Origin: Azolla caroliniana
Lineage: Eukaryota; Polypodiophyta
Direction: 5' to 3'
DNA length: 64,000 nucleotides
Assembly: GCA_043228905.1 (NCBI GenBank)
Contig: JBHGNT010000005.1
Location: 2,542,001 to 2,606,000, forward strand
The number at the start of each line of letters is the position of its first letter. Within the stretch, counting starts at the first letter, position 1. The position numbers and the translations under genes were made by a program. This document shows positions 46,429-59,300 of the stretch, one piece after another. The notes under the pieces were generated by a model that was not told the origin of the DNA, made no database searches, and worked only from the letters and a program-made list of their open reading frames with translations.

Positions 46429-46440
46429 TGGTATCAGAGC
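46429..46440 (+). other. Primer-binding site of the younger copia element
   Basis: TGGTATCAGAGC, complementary to initiator tRNA-Met, follows the LTR with no spacer. Confidence 0.95.
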
Positions 46441-46522
46441 GCGAGGGTTGAGAACCTCTGCCGCAGACATTTACTCTTGAGAAGAAAACCCTAATAGGTC
46501 GAAAACAGACACAGTAGAAGAC

Positions 46523-47460
46523 ATGGATAGAGGCATGGCTACGTCGCTCCCGGTGGAGAAGCTCGACAGGAGCAACTACGCATCCTGGTCTTACAAGATG
46601 CACCAGTACCTGCTTGGACATGGGTACTGGAGTTATGTCGAAGGAGCGAATGATGCGGCGCCCGACTTGGCACACAAGGACTTCCCGGTATGGGAACATG
46701 CGGCAAGCAGGGTGATGTACTGCTTCGCGTCCAGTGTCGGCGATCAGCAACTCAGCCACATCCGTGACGCCAAGACACCGAAGGATGTTGGGGGAACCTG
46801 AAAAAGGTTTTCGCCGCAAGCACCACTGCCTGGAAGCTGCAATTCAAACAGGAGTTGAGCAATGTTCGACAGAAGAACATGTCCATGGCAGACTACACGG
46901 GTCGGATAAAGGAGATCTGCGACTCGTTCGCCTCTATCAATGTTACCGTAGAGGAAGACGAGATGGTGCAGGTATGTCTCGGAGGCCTGGCGTCCAAGTT
47001 CGGAGCGTTCCGGACTGCGGTGTGTACAAGGGAGAATACCCCCTCATTCTTCGACTTACAGTCGATGCTCCTTGTAGAGGAGAACCACGCCGGTGCATCT
47101 ACCAGTGCATCCCCGGACAGCCGAATGTTGTACACGAGAACAGAGGTGGGTCGGCACGCAATGGAGGCGGCCGGCAAGAGTAGGAACGGAGCCACTATGA
47201 GCGTGCTGACAGCAGTTCCGGGACTTCCACAAGCAGGGGGACTCAAGGCGGTGCCGGAGGCCGACAAGACAAATCCGCTACGGAATGCTGGTACTGTGGC
47301 AAAAAAGGCCACAGGGAAAGCGAGTGCTGGAGAAAGCGTGCCGATTCGGACAAATCCGGATCCGGCAAGACCGGTAAGGATGGCCGGCAAAACTCGCACT
47401 ACGCAAACGGATCAGGAGGATCCGGAACCGGAAAGGCCGGTAAGGGGCCAACCTTGGTGA
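46523..47460 (+). pseudogene. gag of the younger copia element (one frameshift)
   Basis: The ATG at 46523 opens MDRGMATSLPVEKLDRSNYA, a copia gag start. The first frame ends at 46799-46801 because of a one-base loss near 46788. The continuing frame (46855-47460) has MADYTGRIKEICDSF and DEMVQVCLGGLASKFGAF. A CX2CX4HX4C-like zinc knuckle (beginning CWYCGKKGH, near 47290) lies in a third frame, so a second shift may exist near 47150-47290, or gag and pol overlap there. Confidence 0.85.
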
Positions 47461-50400
47461 TGAATCACAAGGCAAACTCAATGAAGAAGACCACTTCCAA
47501 AACGGAGGAAGTGTGGTATGTTGATTCCGGCGCGTCAAACCACATGACGAGCCACAAAGAGTGGTTCTCCTTTCTGGAGAAACCGGATCAACCAGGAGTA
47601 GTCGAAACCGGAGACGACACTCCTCACCCAATCGTGCACGTCGGAGAAGTCCCTCTAAGCCACGTCGGACAGAAAGGGAAGCTGATGAACGTATTACACG
47701 TTCCGACAAGCACGAAGAACCTGGTGTCCGTCAGTCAGATTGTCGACCAGGGGATGCAGGTGCGGTTTACGCACCTCCGGTGCTTCATTGAGGATGAGGG
47801 CGAAGTCATTGCGCAAGGGCGCAGAGACGGGAGGATGTTTATCCTCAACACCAATGACTTTGGCACCGCTCTGTTCGCGAAACGACAGAAGGTCGAGTCG
47901 GACATCGACCTGTGGCACAAGCGGATAGGCCACGTCAACTACCGGAGGCTTCAAGACCTGCAAACGAAACAAGTCGTTTTCGGTTTGCCGAAGTTCAGCG
48001 GCGAGAGAGCTGAAATGTGTGAAGCCTGCCAACTTGGGAAGCAACACCGGCTTCCATTCCCCACCGAACGGAACCGGAGCCGTAACAAGCTCGATCTCAT
48101 CCATTCGGATGTGTGGGGATCGGCACAAAGTGTAAGCCTTGGCAGGAGCCGATACTTCGTCTCCTTCATCGACGACTATACTCGACATACTTGGATCTAC
48201 CTCATTGAGCGGAAGAGCGAAGTCTTCGACTATTTCCGGAGCCTCCAGAAGATGGTGGAACGGGAAATAGAGAGGAAGATCAAGTACCTTCGGTCGGATG
48301 GCGGAAAGGAATATTTTTCCAGCCAATTCACTAGTTATCTGCAGCAGAAGGGAATTCGGCGAGAGTTCAGCTGCAGATACACACCGGAGCAAAACAGTGT
48401 GGCCGAAAGGAAGAACCGGACACTCATCGAAGCGGCAAGGGCAATGCTAGAGGAGAAGAGCATGCCCCGGTTCTACTGGGCGGAGGCGGTCCAGACGGTC
48501 GTCTACATACAAAACCGCATTGGTGACAAGGTGTCAGCTCATGAACTGTATTTCGGGCGCAAGCCGAACTTAAGACACCTTCGGATATTCGGCAACATAG
48601 CGTATGTGCATGTGCCGGATCAGAAGCGGAGAAAGCTGGATGCAAAATCGGAAAAATGCATCCTAGTCAGCTATGCTCAAGAGCAAAAGGGGTATAAGTG
48701 CTATAACCCCCGGACGAAGGAAGTCCAAGTTAGCCGGGATGTCGAGTTCGATGAATCAGCATCCTAGTACTCCGTACCGACTCCGACTTCCGATCCCGAC
48801 CCAATGTCGGAAGATCAGGCCAGTGAGCCTGAATTAGCCCTGGCAAAGGATGATGAAGCCGGGACTCAAGATGAGAGTCCAGAATCGTTACGGTTGAGTG
48901 GACCGAACGAGCGACTGAGTCGGTTGGACCAGTCGGATGAAGAAACGGCAAGTGGTGGAGACTCTGCCGTGCTCTCCCCGCGCAAGGAACCGAGGAAACG
49001 GTTCACGCGCAAAGAGAAGGGGAAGAGGAAGATGCTGGAATTCGAAACCGGCAACGATGAGTCGGATCGGTGCGTATCTGACTCCGGAAAGGAGAAAGGA
49101 GGATCTTCGGCAACGAAGACCGAACTGGCCAAGAAGGGCCTCAAATCAGGTGACGGTGCGTTGCGCCGATCAACCCGCCAGAAGGATCCCGTCATGCGGT
49201 ACGGGTATAATGAATACATGGCGCATCATTATGCGTACATGACTAAGGTAACAGAAGTGCGTGAGCCGGAGAGCTACGCAGAAGCGGCAAAGGACGCAAA
49301 TTGGCGTGCCGCTATGGACGAAGAAATGCGGGCACTCGATGCCAACGAAACTTGGGACCTACTTGATCCTCCCCGTCACTGTAAACCGATCGGATGCAAG
49401 TGGGTGTACAAGGTCAAGTACAACGCCGACGGTTCTATTAACCGGTACAAAGCCCGGTTAGTGGCGAAGGGATACGCACAGACCCACGGAATCGACTACG
49501 ACGAGACCTTCGCTCCTGTGGCGAAGATGACGACGGTTCGTGTGGTACTGGCGGTTGCTACGGCAAGGGGGTGGCATCTTCACCAGATGGATGTGAAGAA
49601 CGCCTTCCTTCAAGGAGAGCTTGAAGAAGAAGTCTTTATGACTCAGCCCCTCGGATTTCAATCGGAGATGAACAAGTCGGCGGTATGCCGACTGAAGAAG
49701 TCGCTTTACGGCTTAAAGCAAGCCCCCGAGCGTGGAACGCGAAGATCACGCACCGGTTGCGTAAGCTGGGGTTTGCTGTCTCTAAGTCGGACTCTTCGTT
49801 GTTCATCCAGCAAGGCTCTGACGGTCCGGTATGTATACTCTTGTATGTGGATGATTTAGTCATCACCGGACCGGGTCTTCCCGAAATCAATCGCGTCAAG
49901 TCCCAGTTGTCGGACGCATTCGAAATGAAGGACCTGGGGGGCCTTCATTATTTTCTTGGGATCGAAATGATCCGGACCCCCGACGGCATATTGCTCTCAC
50001 AACGACATTACGTGTTGAATATGCGGTATAAGTTCGGCATGACGGATTGCCGACCTGTCTCCACACCCCTGGACCGGAACCAGAAGCTCCGTCCCAACTC
50101 CGGACCGGCCTGCAATGAGAAACGGTTCCGACAAGTTGTCGGAAGCCTAATCTACTTAACCATTACTTGACCCGACATCAGCTATCCGGTCGGCATGGTA
50201 AGTCAGTTCATGCAGAGGCCGACCGTGGAGCACCTTCAGTGCGCGCAACAAATATTACGGTATGTCAGCGGCACTAAGGACCGGGGACTGCTATACCGGT
50301 GAGGTATACCCGAAGAGCTTGTCGGTTACACAGATGCTGACTGGGCCGATGATGCATCTGATCGCCGCTCCACTTCCGAATATATGTTCTCCATAGGTAG

Positions 50401-50983
50401 CGCGGTCGTTGCGTGGAGCAGCAAGAAGCAGCCCACAGTGGCTTTGTCAAGCAGTGAGGCTGAGTACCGGGCCGCTACCGTTGCCACTTGTGAAGCCATC
50501 TGGCTTCGGCGACTGTTGCGAGACTTGCTGATCGAGGTATCGACCCCGATCCCGATTTACTGCGATAACATGAGCAGCCTACAACTCGCCAGGAACCCTG
50601 TTTTCCATGCTCGCACAAAGCACATCGAGGTGCACTACCACTTCGTGCGTGAACGGGTCCTGAGCAGTGAAGTTGACCTACGGTATGTTCATACGAATCG
50701 GCAAGTTGCCGACATCTTCACCAAACCGCTCGGATCGGACAAGTTGCAACACTTTACCGACATGCTTGGTATTCAGCATCTCAACGTACCGCACTTGAGG
50801 GGGAGAAGCAAGGGCAAAGTCTCTACCGAAACTGGCAAAGGCCAAAAAATTGTTGAACCCGTCGGTAAGAGGAGAACCGGAAGAAGAGGAGACAAGAAGA
50901 TGAAGGAAGCCGAGTCGACAAAGGAAGTCGACACATCCGAACAGGTCGGAGCAAGCGGCTGTGAAGAAGAGTTGTGCACTTAG
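47454..50983 (+). pseudogene. pol of the younger copia element: protease, integrase, RT, RNase H
   Basis: Protease WYVDSGASNHMTSH near 47515, then the gag-pre-integrase block DLWHKRIGHVNYRRLQDL with CEACQLGKQHRLPF near 48015. Integrase DDE residues lie in LDLIHSDVWG, SFIDDYTRHTWIYL and EFSCRYTPEQNSVAERKNRT. RT follows: [40 protein letters not shown], catalytic [10 protein letters not shown] at 49841-49870. RNase H follows: YTDADWADDASDRRS, WSSKKQPTVALSSSEAEYRA, FHARTKHIEVHYHFVRERVL. Breaks: TAG at 48765, frameshift near 49727, TGA at 50168 and 50300. The polyprotein ends at 50983. Order integrase before RT is diagnostic of copia. Confidence 0.93.
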
Positions 50984-51522
50984 GAAGAGAAGTGCATGTT
51001 GTGCGGAGGTCATCACGACGGTACTGACCATGATACGGAGTTGAATGAAGAATTCGATTTCGGTTCACCGGCTGAAGAAGCCGAGGGAAGCATGGAGAAG
51101 GCCAAGACTCGGATGTGGTTCAATGTGGTGAGAGGCCTGAAGCCGGAAGTCGAATCGGAGTGTACCGATTCGGACAAGAGCTGGAACGAGTCGAAGACAG
51201 CTGACTCGGACCAACAGATGGATCCGGATGAGTCGGATCGACTGAAGGCCAAGGGGACACAGACACAGCGGAAGTCAATGCCATCGTGGGAGAACTGACG
51301 GATCGGCAAGCGCCGGAGTCACAGCAACGTGAGTGCTGAGAGGGGCCTATTGAGCAGACATGCCGACCGAGAGGGTCGAGGCGCACAGAACCAAAGGGGT
51401 CGCGGCAAACGGGACCGGACCGGACGAGGAGCGCGAGCAAGGCGGAGTGACGCCAGGAGAAGTCGGTTGGAAGAACCAACTGCCACAGAGGTCGACACTA
51501 CGACCCCACCTCAGGTTGAGCT
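50984..51522 (+). CDS. Extra 3' region of the younger copia element, unknown function
   Basis: After the pol stop at 50981, an open frame continues from 50996 to 51298 (MLCGGHHDGTDHDTELNEEF, then VVRGLKPEVESECTD). Upstream, the last 90 codons of pol after RNase H are Lys/Glu/Ser-rich (KVSTETGKGQKIVEPVGKRR). A Cys/His cluster (CEEELCT, then CMLCGGHHDGTDH) brackets the stop. Copia elements usually run from RNase H to the LTR in under 200 bp; here it is about 700 bp. I do not recognise the domain. Confidence 0.4.
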
Positions 51523-51532
51523 TGAGGGGGAG
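51520..51532 (+). other. Polypurine tract of the younger copia element
   Basis: GCTTGAGGGGGAG ends directly before the TG of the 3' LTR at 51533. Confidence 0.85.
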
Positions 51533-51999
<467 letters not shown>

Positions 52000-52004
52000 C
52001 TCCT

Positions 52005-54163
52005 CTACATATGTGTCGAACTCGGTTTTGATTGTGTCGGATGAGGTTGGTTCAACTATATACCAGGATGTTGACTCATTGAATACTACATTCCTACTCA
52101 CTCGTACCTTCTTGGTTGAAGGGTTGAAGCACTTATACCCTTTTTGCTCGAGGGAGTACCCTACGAGTATACATTTCTCCGACTTGAGATCGAGCTTCGA
52201 CCGTAGGTTGTCGGGAATATGTACATATGCAATTGAACTGAATTATCCTAACATGAGATAGATTAGGTTTCTTCCCATAGAACTTCTCGTAGGGGGTAAC
52301 TTCGTGCACTCCTAATGTTGTGCAATGATTCATTAGATAAACAGTTGCATTCGTCGGTTCAGTCCAATATGACTTTGGTAGATGTTTCTCTTTCATCATT
52401 GCCCTTAACACCTCGAGTATGTGCCGATTCTTGTGTTCAGCTACTCCGTTTTGTTGAGGTGTGTGCCGGCAAGTAAACTCCCGCCGAATTCTTTCTTGTC
52501 GAAGGTATGTTGTAAAGGCGTCGGAGAAATTCTCATTGCCATCATTGCAATTTCCTTTTCGATGAAGGTCGAGAGTCTGGTGACAACTCCTTTCGATTGC
52601 ATTCCCTTGAGCTTTTGGAAATTGATGTGACCTATTCTCTTGTGCCACAATTCTATATCAGCATTGGCTCTCTGGCCCTTGGCATACATTGCCGAGTTCA
52701 TCTCGTGAGAGTCAAGGATGAACATCCGACCTTCTCTAGAGTTGGCCTTCTTTTTCGATGAAGCACCCTCCATCGTTGAAGCGGACTTGCATTCCTTGTT
52801 CGACTATCTGGCCGACTGAGACCAGGTTTTGTTATTGTGGGAACATGCAGAACGTTCATGATGTGTGTTTGGTTGCCATCTTCCCCAAATGGGACATTGC
52901 CGATATGCTGAATGGGGTGAATTGTGTCATCCCCAGTTTCCACATAGTCGGGTCGTTCGGGCTTTCGTAGCTCCTTGGACCAATCCTCGTGGGATGTCAT
53001 GTGGTTCGATGCGCCCGAGTCGACAAACCATACATCTTCTGGTTTGGAAGTGTTGGTCGGGTTTGAGGCTATCATCGAGTGCACTCTTTGCCTCATCACA
53101 GACATTCCGCCACAATTGTTGTAGTCAGAGTTGGAGACGTAATTTGTGAGTTGTTGGCTTGTGGAGGCCGAGTCACTCTTCTTTTTCCGACACTCTGCCT
53201 ACCTCATAGTGGCCAAATTTACCACAATATCTACACAAGATGGGATTGTTTTGTCGGCTGGGTCAGGTCTGATTGCTCCCCCTTCTTTCAGACGCTCCGC
53301 CTCGCGCGTTCAAAACGTCTTGTCGGTAATAGAAATTACGTTCTCAGAGTTGCTCTTGGTTGTTTTGACCTTGGCCGAGTCAACCTCTTCTTCCCCGACC
53401 TTGTCCTCTTCCTCCATCGAAGTTCCAATAGAGCATTTGTCTTTCTTGCGCATTGCTTCTTGTTCAAACATGATTATCCTCGACCAGCAACATTGACTGG
53501 AGATCGAAGGAGGGAGGATTCTCCCTCGCAAGGAATGCCAACCGAATTTCCCCGAATCGAGGTACTAAGCCTCCGAGGCTAATTTGCACCATTTCATCGT
53601 CATCAATGCTAACATTGATCGACCTAAGGGCATCACACAACTCCTTGACTTTCAATTTGTAGCTGCCAATTGACATGTCCCTCTGTTGTATGTCGTTCAA
53701 CTCTTGATGGAGTTGAAGCTTTCTTGCGGTCGTGTTGGCTACGAAAATCTTCTTGAGGTTCCCCCACGCCTCCTTCAGCGTGTTGGCCTCTCGGATGTAG
53801 CCGAGCATGTGATCATGGACGCATGATGCAAGGCAGTACAACGCACGACTCGTTGCTTGCTCCCAAGCTAGGTAATTGACATGTGTTGGGTTGGGTTGAT
53901 TCTCGTTTGCCCCTTCTACATAACTCCAATAGCCTTGGCCGACAGGGTATTGGTGCATCTTGTACTCTCAAGATGCAAAGTTTTCCTGTCTAACTTTTCG
54001 GTAGGAAGAGTACTTCCCATCTGTGTATTCATGTTGAGCTTCTTCTTCTTCTTCTTGATGCGAATTGTGCAGATGGCTGCTACAACGATCAATCGGTTCT
54101 TATCGAACGCGGAATTGGGCACAACACACGCAAAGGCGATGGGCTTCGATCAAGCAACCATGC
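52005..54163 (-). pseudogene. gag, protease and integrase of the old copia element (broken)
   Basis: Minus-strand blocks from right to left: gag MHQYPVGQGYWSYVEGANEN (53958) through DEMVQISLGGLVPRFGE, protease WFVDSGASNHMTSHEDWSKE (about 53030), gag-pre-integrase IELWHKRIGHINFQKLKG (about 52660), and integrase FTCRHTPQQNGVAEHKNRH (about 52470). The remainder ends at NESTSWYIVEPTSSDTIKTE just before the inserted element. Stops and frameshifts are frequent. About 60 percent of residues agree by eye with the younger element's gag, so the two families are related but distinct. Confidence 0.9.
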
Positions 54164-54175
54164 GCTCTGATACCA
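54164..54175 (-). other. Primer-binding site of the old copia element
   Basis: On the minus strand TGGTATCAGAGC follows the LTR end (CTTTACA) without a spacer. Confidence 0.92.
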
Positions 54176-54554
54176 TGTAAAGAATCGGATGGATTCTATG
54201 TAACGGAAGAATTGTGTGTGTGTGGAGAGAGAGAGAGTTGCCCAGATGGATGTAGCTCAGTTGGTAAGGTTGCCCAATGGAGACCAGGTGGTCATGGGTT
54301 CAACCCCTACATTCCACAGTGGCATCTAGTGAAATAGAGATATATATGAAGTATATAATAGAGAGGTGAGGAAATTGGGTTTCGAACCCAAGACACGGTG
54401 CTTGTAATGTTATCGACTTATCACTAGGGTAAGCTAATTACGATAAAAAAGAAAGAGAGAGCAAGCGAGCTCCTGATTACAAAAAATCAGAAAGTTGTAT
54501 TACAAAGGAAGCAAGAATAACCAACAATTACAAAGAGAGGGAGAAGGGTGCTTA
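54176..54554 (-). repeat. Truncated 5' LTR of the old copia element, carrying a SINE-like insertion
   Basis: Starts (plus strand) TGTAAAGAATCGGATGGATT and matches 43705 onward up to AGAGAGGGAGAAGG near 54547. Sequence then departs from the LTR, so the U3 part is missing. About 210 bases at 54238-54448 are an insertion into its GA tract. Confidence 0.85.
54238..54448 (+). mobile_element. tRNA-derived SINE-like insertion with two opposed tRNA-like ends
   Basis: The left part has a polymerase III A box (TGTAGCTCAGTTGG, 54251-54264) and B box (GGGTTCAACCCC, 54296-54307) with tRNA-like spacing. The right part on the opposite strand has a B box (TGGGTTCGAAACCCAA, 54390-54375) and an A-like box (TAGCTTACCCTAGTGATAAG, 54436-54417), again with about 47 bases between them. 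It ends in an A run (54444-54450). Comparison with the uninterrupted LTR at 43705-44059 shows it sits inside the GA tract. Mature tRNA folding is imperfect, so this is not called a tRNA gene. Confidence 0.65.
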
Positions 54555-55860
54555 ACCACATTGACCACCTTTGAGTGAAAGACACGATACAAACATAAAA
54601 TACCATACCTTATTTTATACCTTAGATGTTCAATAACAGATTGGAAGAAGAGAATTTAGCCTCGACAATATGGTCTCAACAACATCTTAAGATGTGGCAA
54701 TGAAGGGAATTGCAAGCCCTCTTTATTTAGGTTAGCACCTATGCCTTTCAAACCACCATGTGTTCCTAGTTTGTCATAGATCCATATAGGTTTGTCCCAA
54801 ATCCTAGGATAATCGGTTCCTTGACTATCCTATCTCTAACCCATAAAAAATTAGTTATTGAGTTGGTCCATAAGGTTATGTGGCATGTCTATAACACATT
54901 AGCTACTCCTCATATTATATTTATGTCACCTTACGTGAGTTGCCTCAATTCCCAATATGCCCTTATAACCGTTAAAATTTTACCCTTAAACAATATATTA
55001 AGGTTGTGCAAATAACAACACACGGAGATGTGACGTGAATCTAGAAGTAGGAGTTCCCCTAAGAAGGCTTGATTTGACAAAATGAAGTCTCTACAAGAAA
55101 AGGGGACCGACATTGAGTAGACAAAGAAGAGCTTCATTTCTGGTTTTCGAGACTGCGCTCCCCTTTTTATTTGAGAAAGAATCACAAATTGGTTTAACAA
55201 AACAATCTCCCCTCAAACACTCCCCATCACTTCAATCGAAGTAATCTATGGATTATAAAAAACACAACCTTACCCTGTAGATTTGTTAGTAGATTTGTTA
55301 GTAAACAAGGAAAGATTCTATCCAAGCGAATAATAGATTAACACCTTATGGTGTTTCGAGGAGATTTGAGGCCAATGCTGATGGCACCTTAAATACACAT
55401 ACCCAAAAAGGTAGGTAGCTTTTAGAGTACCCAAATATTTGTAGTTAATCGAAAGTGGCTATAATCAATGCAAGCGAGATGAAACCACAAACTCAATCAA
55501 CGACATCGAAGAGCTTGGTCTGTACATAGATCAAAAGATATATATCAAATGTTTAATCATGGCCATAGTAACTCTTTTTCTCGATTGTAACAACGCACCA
55601 ACATGCAAGATCTCCAAAGCACCACATGATGCATAAAGTTAATGTCTATATAGACATGCCTCTTTTTTATGCAATCCATGAGATTAGAGAGAGACCTTTT
55701 CACATGAAGAGAGAGAGAGAGAGAGAGAAAGAGAGGACATCGGAAATATTAGTGTTAAGAGAGTTATGTGTGAATGAAACGAGCCACTACACTGGATCTC
55801 TCACACACAAACACACACATGTACATAATGTGCCATCTCTCTTTGGGGGCCCAGGGATCT
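54555..55860. other. Intergenic stretch, no gene seen
   Basis: AT-rich with short unconserved frames. A (GA)n run lies at 55707-55732. I could not link it to any element in the window. Confidence 0.5.
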
Positions 55861-55863
55861 GGG

Positions 55864-55940
55864 CATGACGTGGCAAGTCCGTACACACGTGGAGGCGGTT
55901 GCGTGAGCAAGGGCACGGACGCGTGGCGCTTGACGTGGCA
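55864..55940 (+). promoter_or_regulatory. Cluster of three ACGT-core boxes upstream of the bZIP gene
   Basis: TGACGTGGCA occurs at 55866-55875 and again at 55931-55940, and a CACGTG G-box lies at 55886-55891. These are the binding sites recognised by plant G-box-binding bZIP factors, which is the family encoded directly downstream. They lie about 400-470 bases upstream of the start codon and just upstream of the likely 5' UTR. Confidence 0.6.
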
Positions 55941-55999
55941 GGACAGTTCTGTGCTTCTTCTTTTCTGGTTATGGCGAATTAGCAGCTCCTCTCTCTTTC

Positions 56000-56337
56000 T
56001 CTCTCCTGATATTCCTTTTATTTTGCTTCATCTTTTTCTTCGTTCTCTCTACACAGACAGATTTGCAGATCGCAGCAAATTATTATCAGGTACCTCCCCC
56101 CTCCCCCCCCTTCTCTCTCTCGTCAAATTATCGTCTAATTCTTGCTCCATTCAAGCTCTGACTTGGGCAAAATTCTGCTTATTTTTTCCATTTTTAATTC
56201 TCTCATGATATGTTAAATTCTTGAAAGAGAGAGAGAGAGAGAGAGAGAGATTTGTTTTTACGTTTAACATCATCGATGATGCAGGCCTTATCTATATATG
56301 CAAAGCTCTTTGAGAAACCCTAATTTTGATGTCAGAC
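56000..56337 (+). promoter_or_regulatory. 5' UTR exon and leader intron of the bZIP gene
   Basis: A CT-rich leader ends at ATTATCAG (56089), followed by GTACCT; the acceptor ATGTCAG ends at 56335, two bases before the ATG. A GA tract at 56226-56250 lies inside this leader intron. The transcription start is not defined. Confidence 0.45.
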
Positions 56338-59300
56338 ATGGGCACAGGAGAGATGGGGGGTGCAACAAAAACTACAAAAACCTTCTCAAACGCCCAGGTA
56401 ACTAAAAAAAGTCATTTAGTGAGTAAAAGCCACTGAAATCTTTAAGATCACTAAACCCACAACCACCATCATTATCATCATGTTTAGCTTTCGAATAATG
56501 TTTTTTTGGTTTAAAATTTTACCATTATTGAAGTTTCTGTATGTGGTAATAGGAGCAACAACAACCTTCAGCAACAAGTAGTAATAGTGTTACTCCGATG
56601 ACATATCCAGAATGGGCAGCTGCTATGCAAGTCTGTCTTCTCTCTCATTAAACAACATTTCAAGTAGAAACTTTATGATCAATTTTCTTTCATGAACACA
56701 TAGTTGTTTTTATGTGTCTTGAGATTGAGTACAGAGATCCGTCATGGCATAGCTCTTTTTATTTGTCTTAGATAAAGTCGAAGAACTTTTGGAATATGAT
56801 TTGAGGATGATATTTTTCACTCGTTATAATATAATTCCTTTGTTATGTAACTTTTGTAGGCATATTATGGATCAGCTGCTCCTTCAGGCTATTTCTCTTC
56901 AACTGTTGGATCAGGCCCTCAGCCTCACCCTTACATGTGGGGTGCTCAGGTTATATATATGTATATATACATAATGTTTTCATGCATGAAGAGTGTTATC
57001 AGCCCATTCACATGGATTTTATATACTTCATGCATGCATGCATGCATACATTCATCTATATCCAGGCATATATGCGTGGTTATATATGCTTACATGTGTG
57101 GAGAGTTCAAATTGTGTCTCATCTTTGCCTATTCACATGTCTTATGTTGATAAATCATATTTCTATGAACAGCCTATGATGCCTCCATATGGCACTCCCC
57201 CATATGCAGCTATGTACCCTCATGGCGGAATGTATGCTCATCCATCAATGGCACATGTACGTGAAGTCATTCTCATTTGGGTTGCTTTCAAACCTTTAAA
57301 GGACCAAGTAAATAACAGATTAATAATATATTCTCATTGTGTTTATTAAAGCAGGGAGCTCATCCATATGGCCCATATGTCATCCCTGCCGGAAACACAA
57401 ATGATGCTCAAGGAGTATGTATAGTTCTTTACCGTTAACATTTTTTGAGAAACATTTCATCGCATTTGTCAATCCAATTCTCCTTTAATAAAGGACATGT
57501 GGAACTATGCATAATTATTTACCCTTTCATTGAAGTAAAATAACATGGTATTACACATAGCTACTTATGTTTTTTTTAAATGAAAGCACGCGATATTTAG
57601 CAATCCTGTTCTGCGTTTTATTAAATTACATGTGAAAAACTTTCTAGAAGGCAACAGCTGATGGTGGCGATGCAGAGAGGAAATCAGGGGATGGCGGAAA
57701 AGCATCAAAAAGCTCAATGAAAATTTCCAAAGGTAGTTTAGGAAGCCTCAGCATGATGACTGTCAAAGACAATAACACTAGTGGAAAAGATGGAAATACC
57801 AGATTCTCACAAAGGTACCCTTTCTTAACTTACGAGCTGGACCTCCAATGTTTTTTATGATCTCTTCTATATCGATTTTGTTAAAGATCTGTCATAATCG
57901 GGTTCAGTTACCTATGTTCATTTATTACATATAGACATGATACTAGTGGGAGTGAAGGCTCAACAGATGGGAGTGATGAGAATTCTCAATATGTATGCAT
58001 CTCTAATCATTTTAAGTTCTTAATTACGTTTACTTATTAGGTTCTAACAACCTTATATGACAAAAATTACAACCCAGGTTTCTGATACGGGGTGCAAACG
58101 AAATACCGATCATGTCTCATCTGAAGGTATAGAAAAAAGATAAATTGTATCAATTCTTTTTCAACTCAACAGAACAATTATGCGCTCATGATCTTTACTT
58201 ACATTTGTTTTAAGCTGGGTTACTACCCTACCTTTTTTATTAAGGACATAATATGATAAATTTGCGTTATCTTAGTGGGGGTTTGCAGCAACCAAGGGCA
58301 ACTGTTAATGTACAAAACCTATAGAAAATTTGGGTTGTTTTTCCTTCCAATCGCACAGTAAAAAATTCACATAATTCTTTGTCCTTGTATTTTTGTAAAT
58401 TCAGTGGCAAATTCAACATGCTATGGTAGTGGGAAAGACACAGACCAACAAGGAACCATACCCGTGCATCCAATATCAATCGGTGGGAAGCAAGGTGTGG
58501 GGGCAGGCCCTCTGACAAACCTCAATATTGGCATGGACTATTGGAGTGGAGGGGCTCCATCAATTTTAGCGAATGGGCGGGGACATCGGGTTCCATCCTC
58601 AACTATCATTCCTTCAGGTGTCAGTGGTGACTTGTGGCCACAGGTGCTCTTCAACATCCCATTGTTAAGAGATCAGTAGTTCCCCAATCCCTTCATATAT
58701 ACATTTCTTTAATATGTTTACCCCTAGGCAAACTAAAACTCTGTAACCCTATATCGTGTGAGAATTATTATGTATTTTACGTACTTTATTTAGTCTGAAT
58801 TTATGAGTATGTGTTGATTTTCATAAAGGTGAAAGTATTGGTAGTCTCCCAACTAGTCCCTTCATATATACTGAATTTTGTATGTTTAAGTGTTAGAGTG
58901 GGGGATTCACTTTCAATGATGTAAAGTAGCTCAAATTTTGCGACTGACGTGTCCTTTCCCTCATGGGTAAGAGAGCGCAACCCATGATACATGTATCCAA
59001 AGGTGTGGAAGACATCTTGCATAGTGGGGAAGTCATTTTGAATGATTAGGTGTTGTGGATTTGTGAGTGTGTGCCCAGCTTCCCAGTAATACTTTCTCGA
59101 TTTTTAAAAACTGTAGGATGAAAGGGAACTAAAGAAACAAAGGCGAAAGCAATCAAATCGTGAGTCGGCTCGACGGTCCAGATTAAGAAAACAGGTATTT
59201 TAGAAGAAAGCATCACTAAATTTGCTAGCTTTAGTAAACAACCAAATCAGTAACCCGGTATTTGTTTTGTAAATTTCAGGCTGAATGTGGGGAGCTGGCA

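Noticed and set aside
54250-54315. A genuine tRNA gene
   Set aside because: A and B boxes are good, but the D and anticodon arms do not fold properly and there is no termination T run directly after; a SINE head fits better.
56935-57350. Independent small proteins in the bZIP introns
   Set aside because: They span annotated splice sites and are explained by the exons of the bZIP gene.
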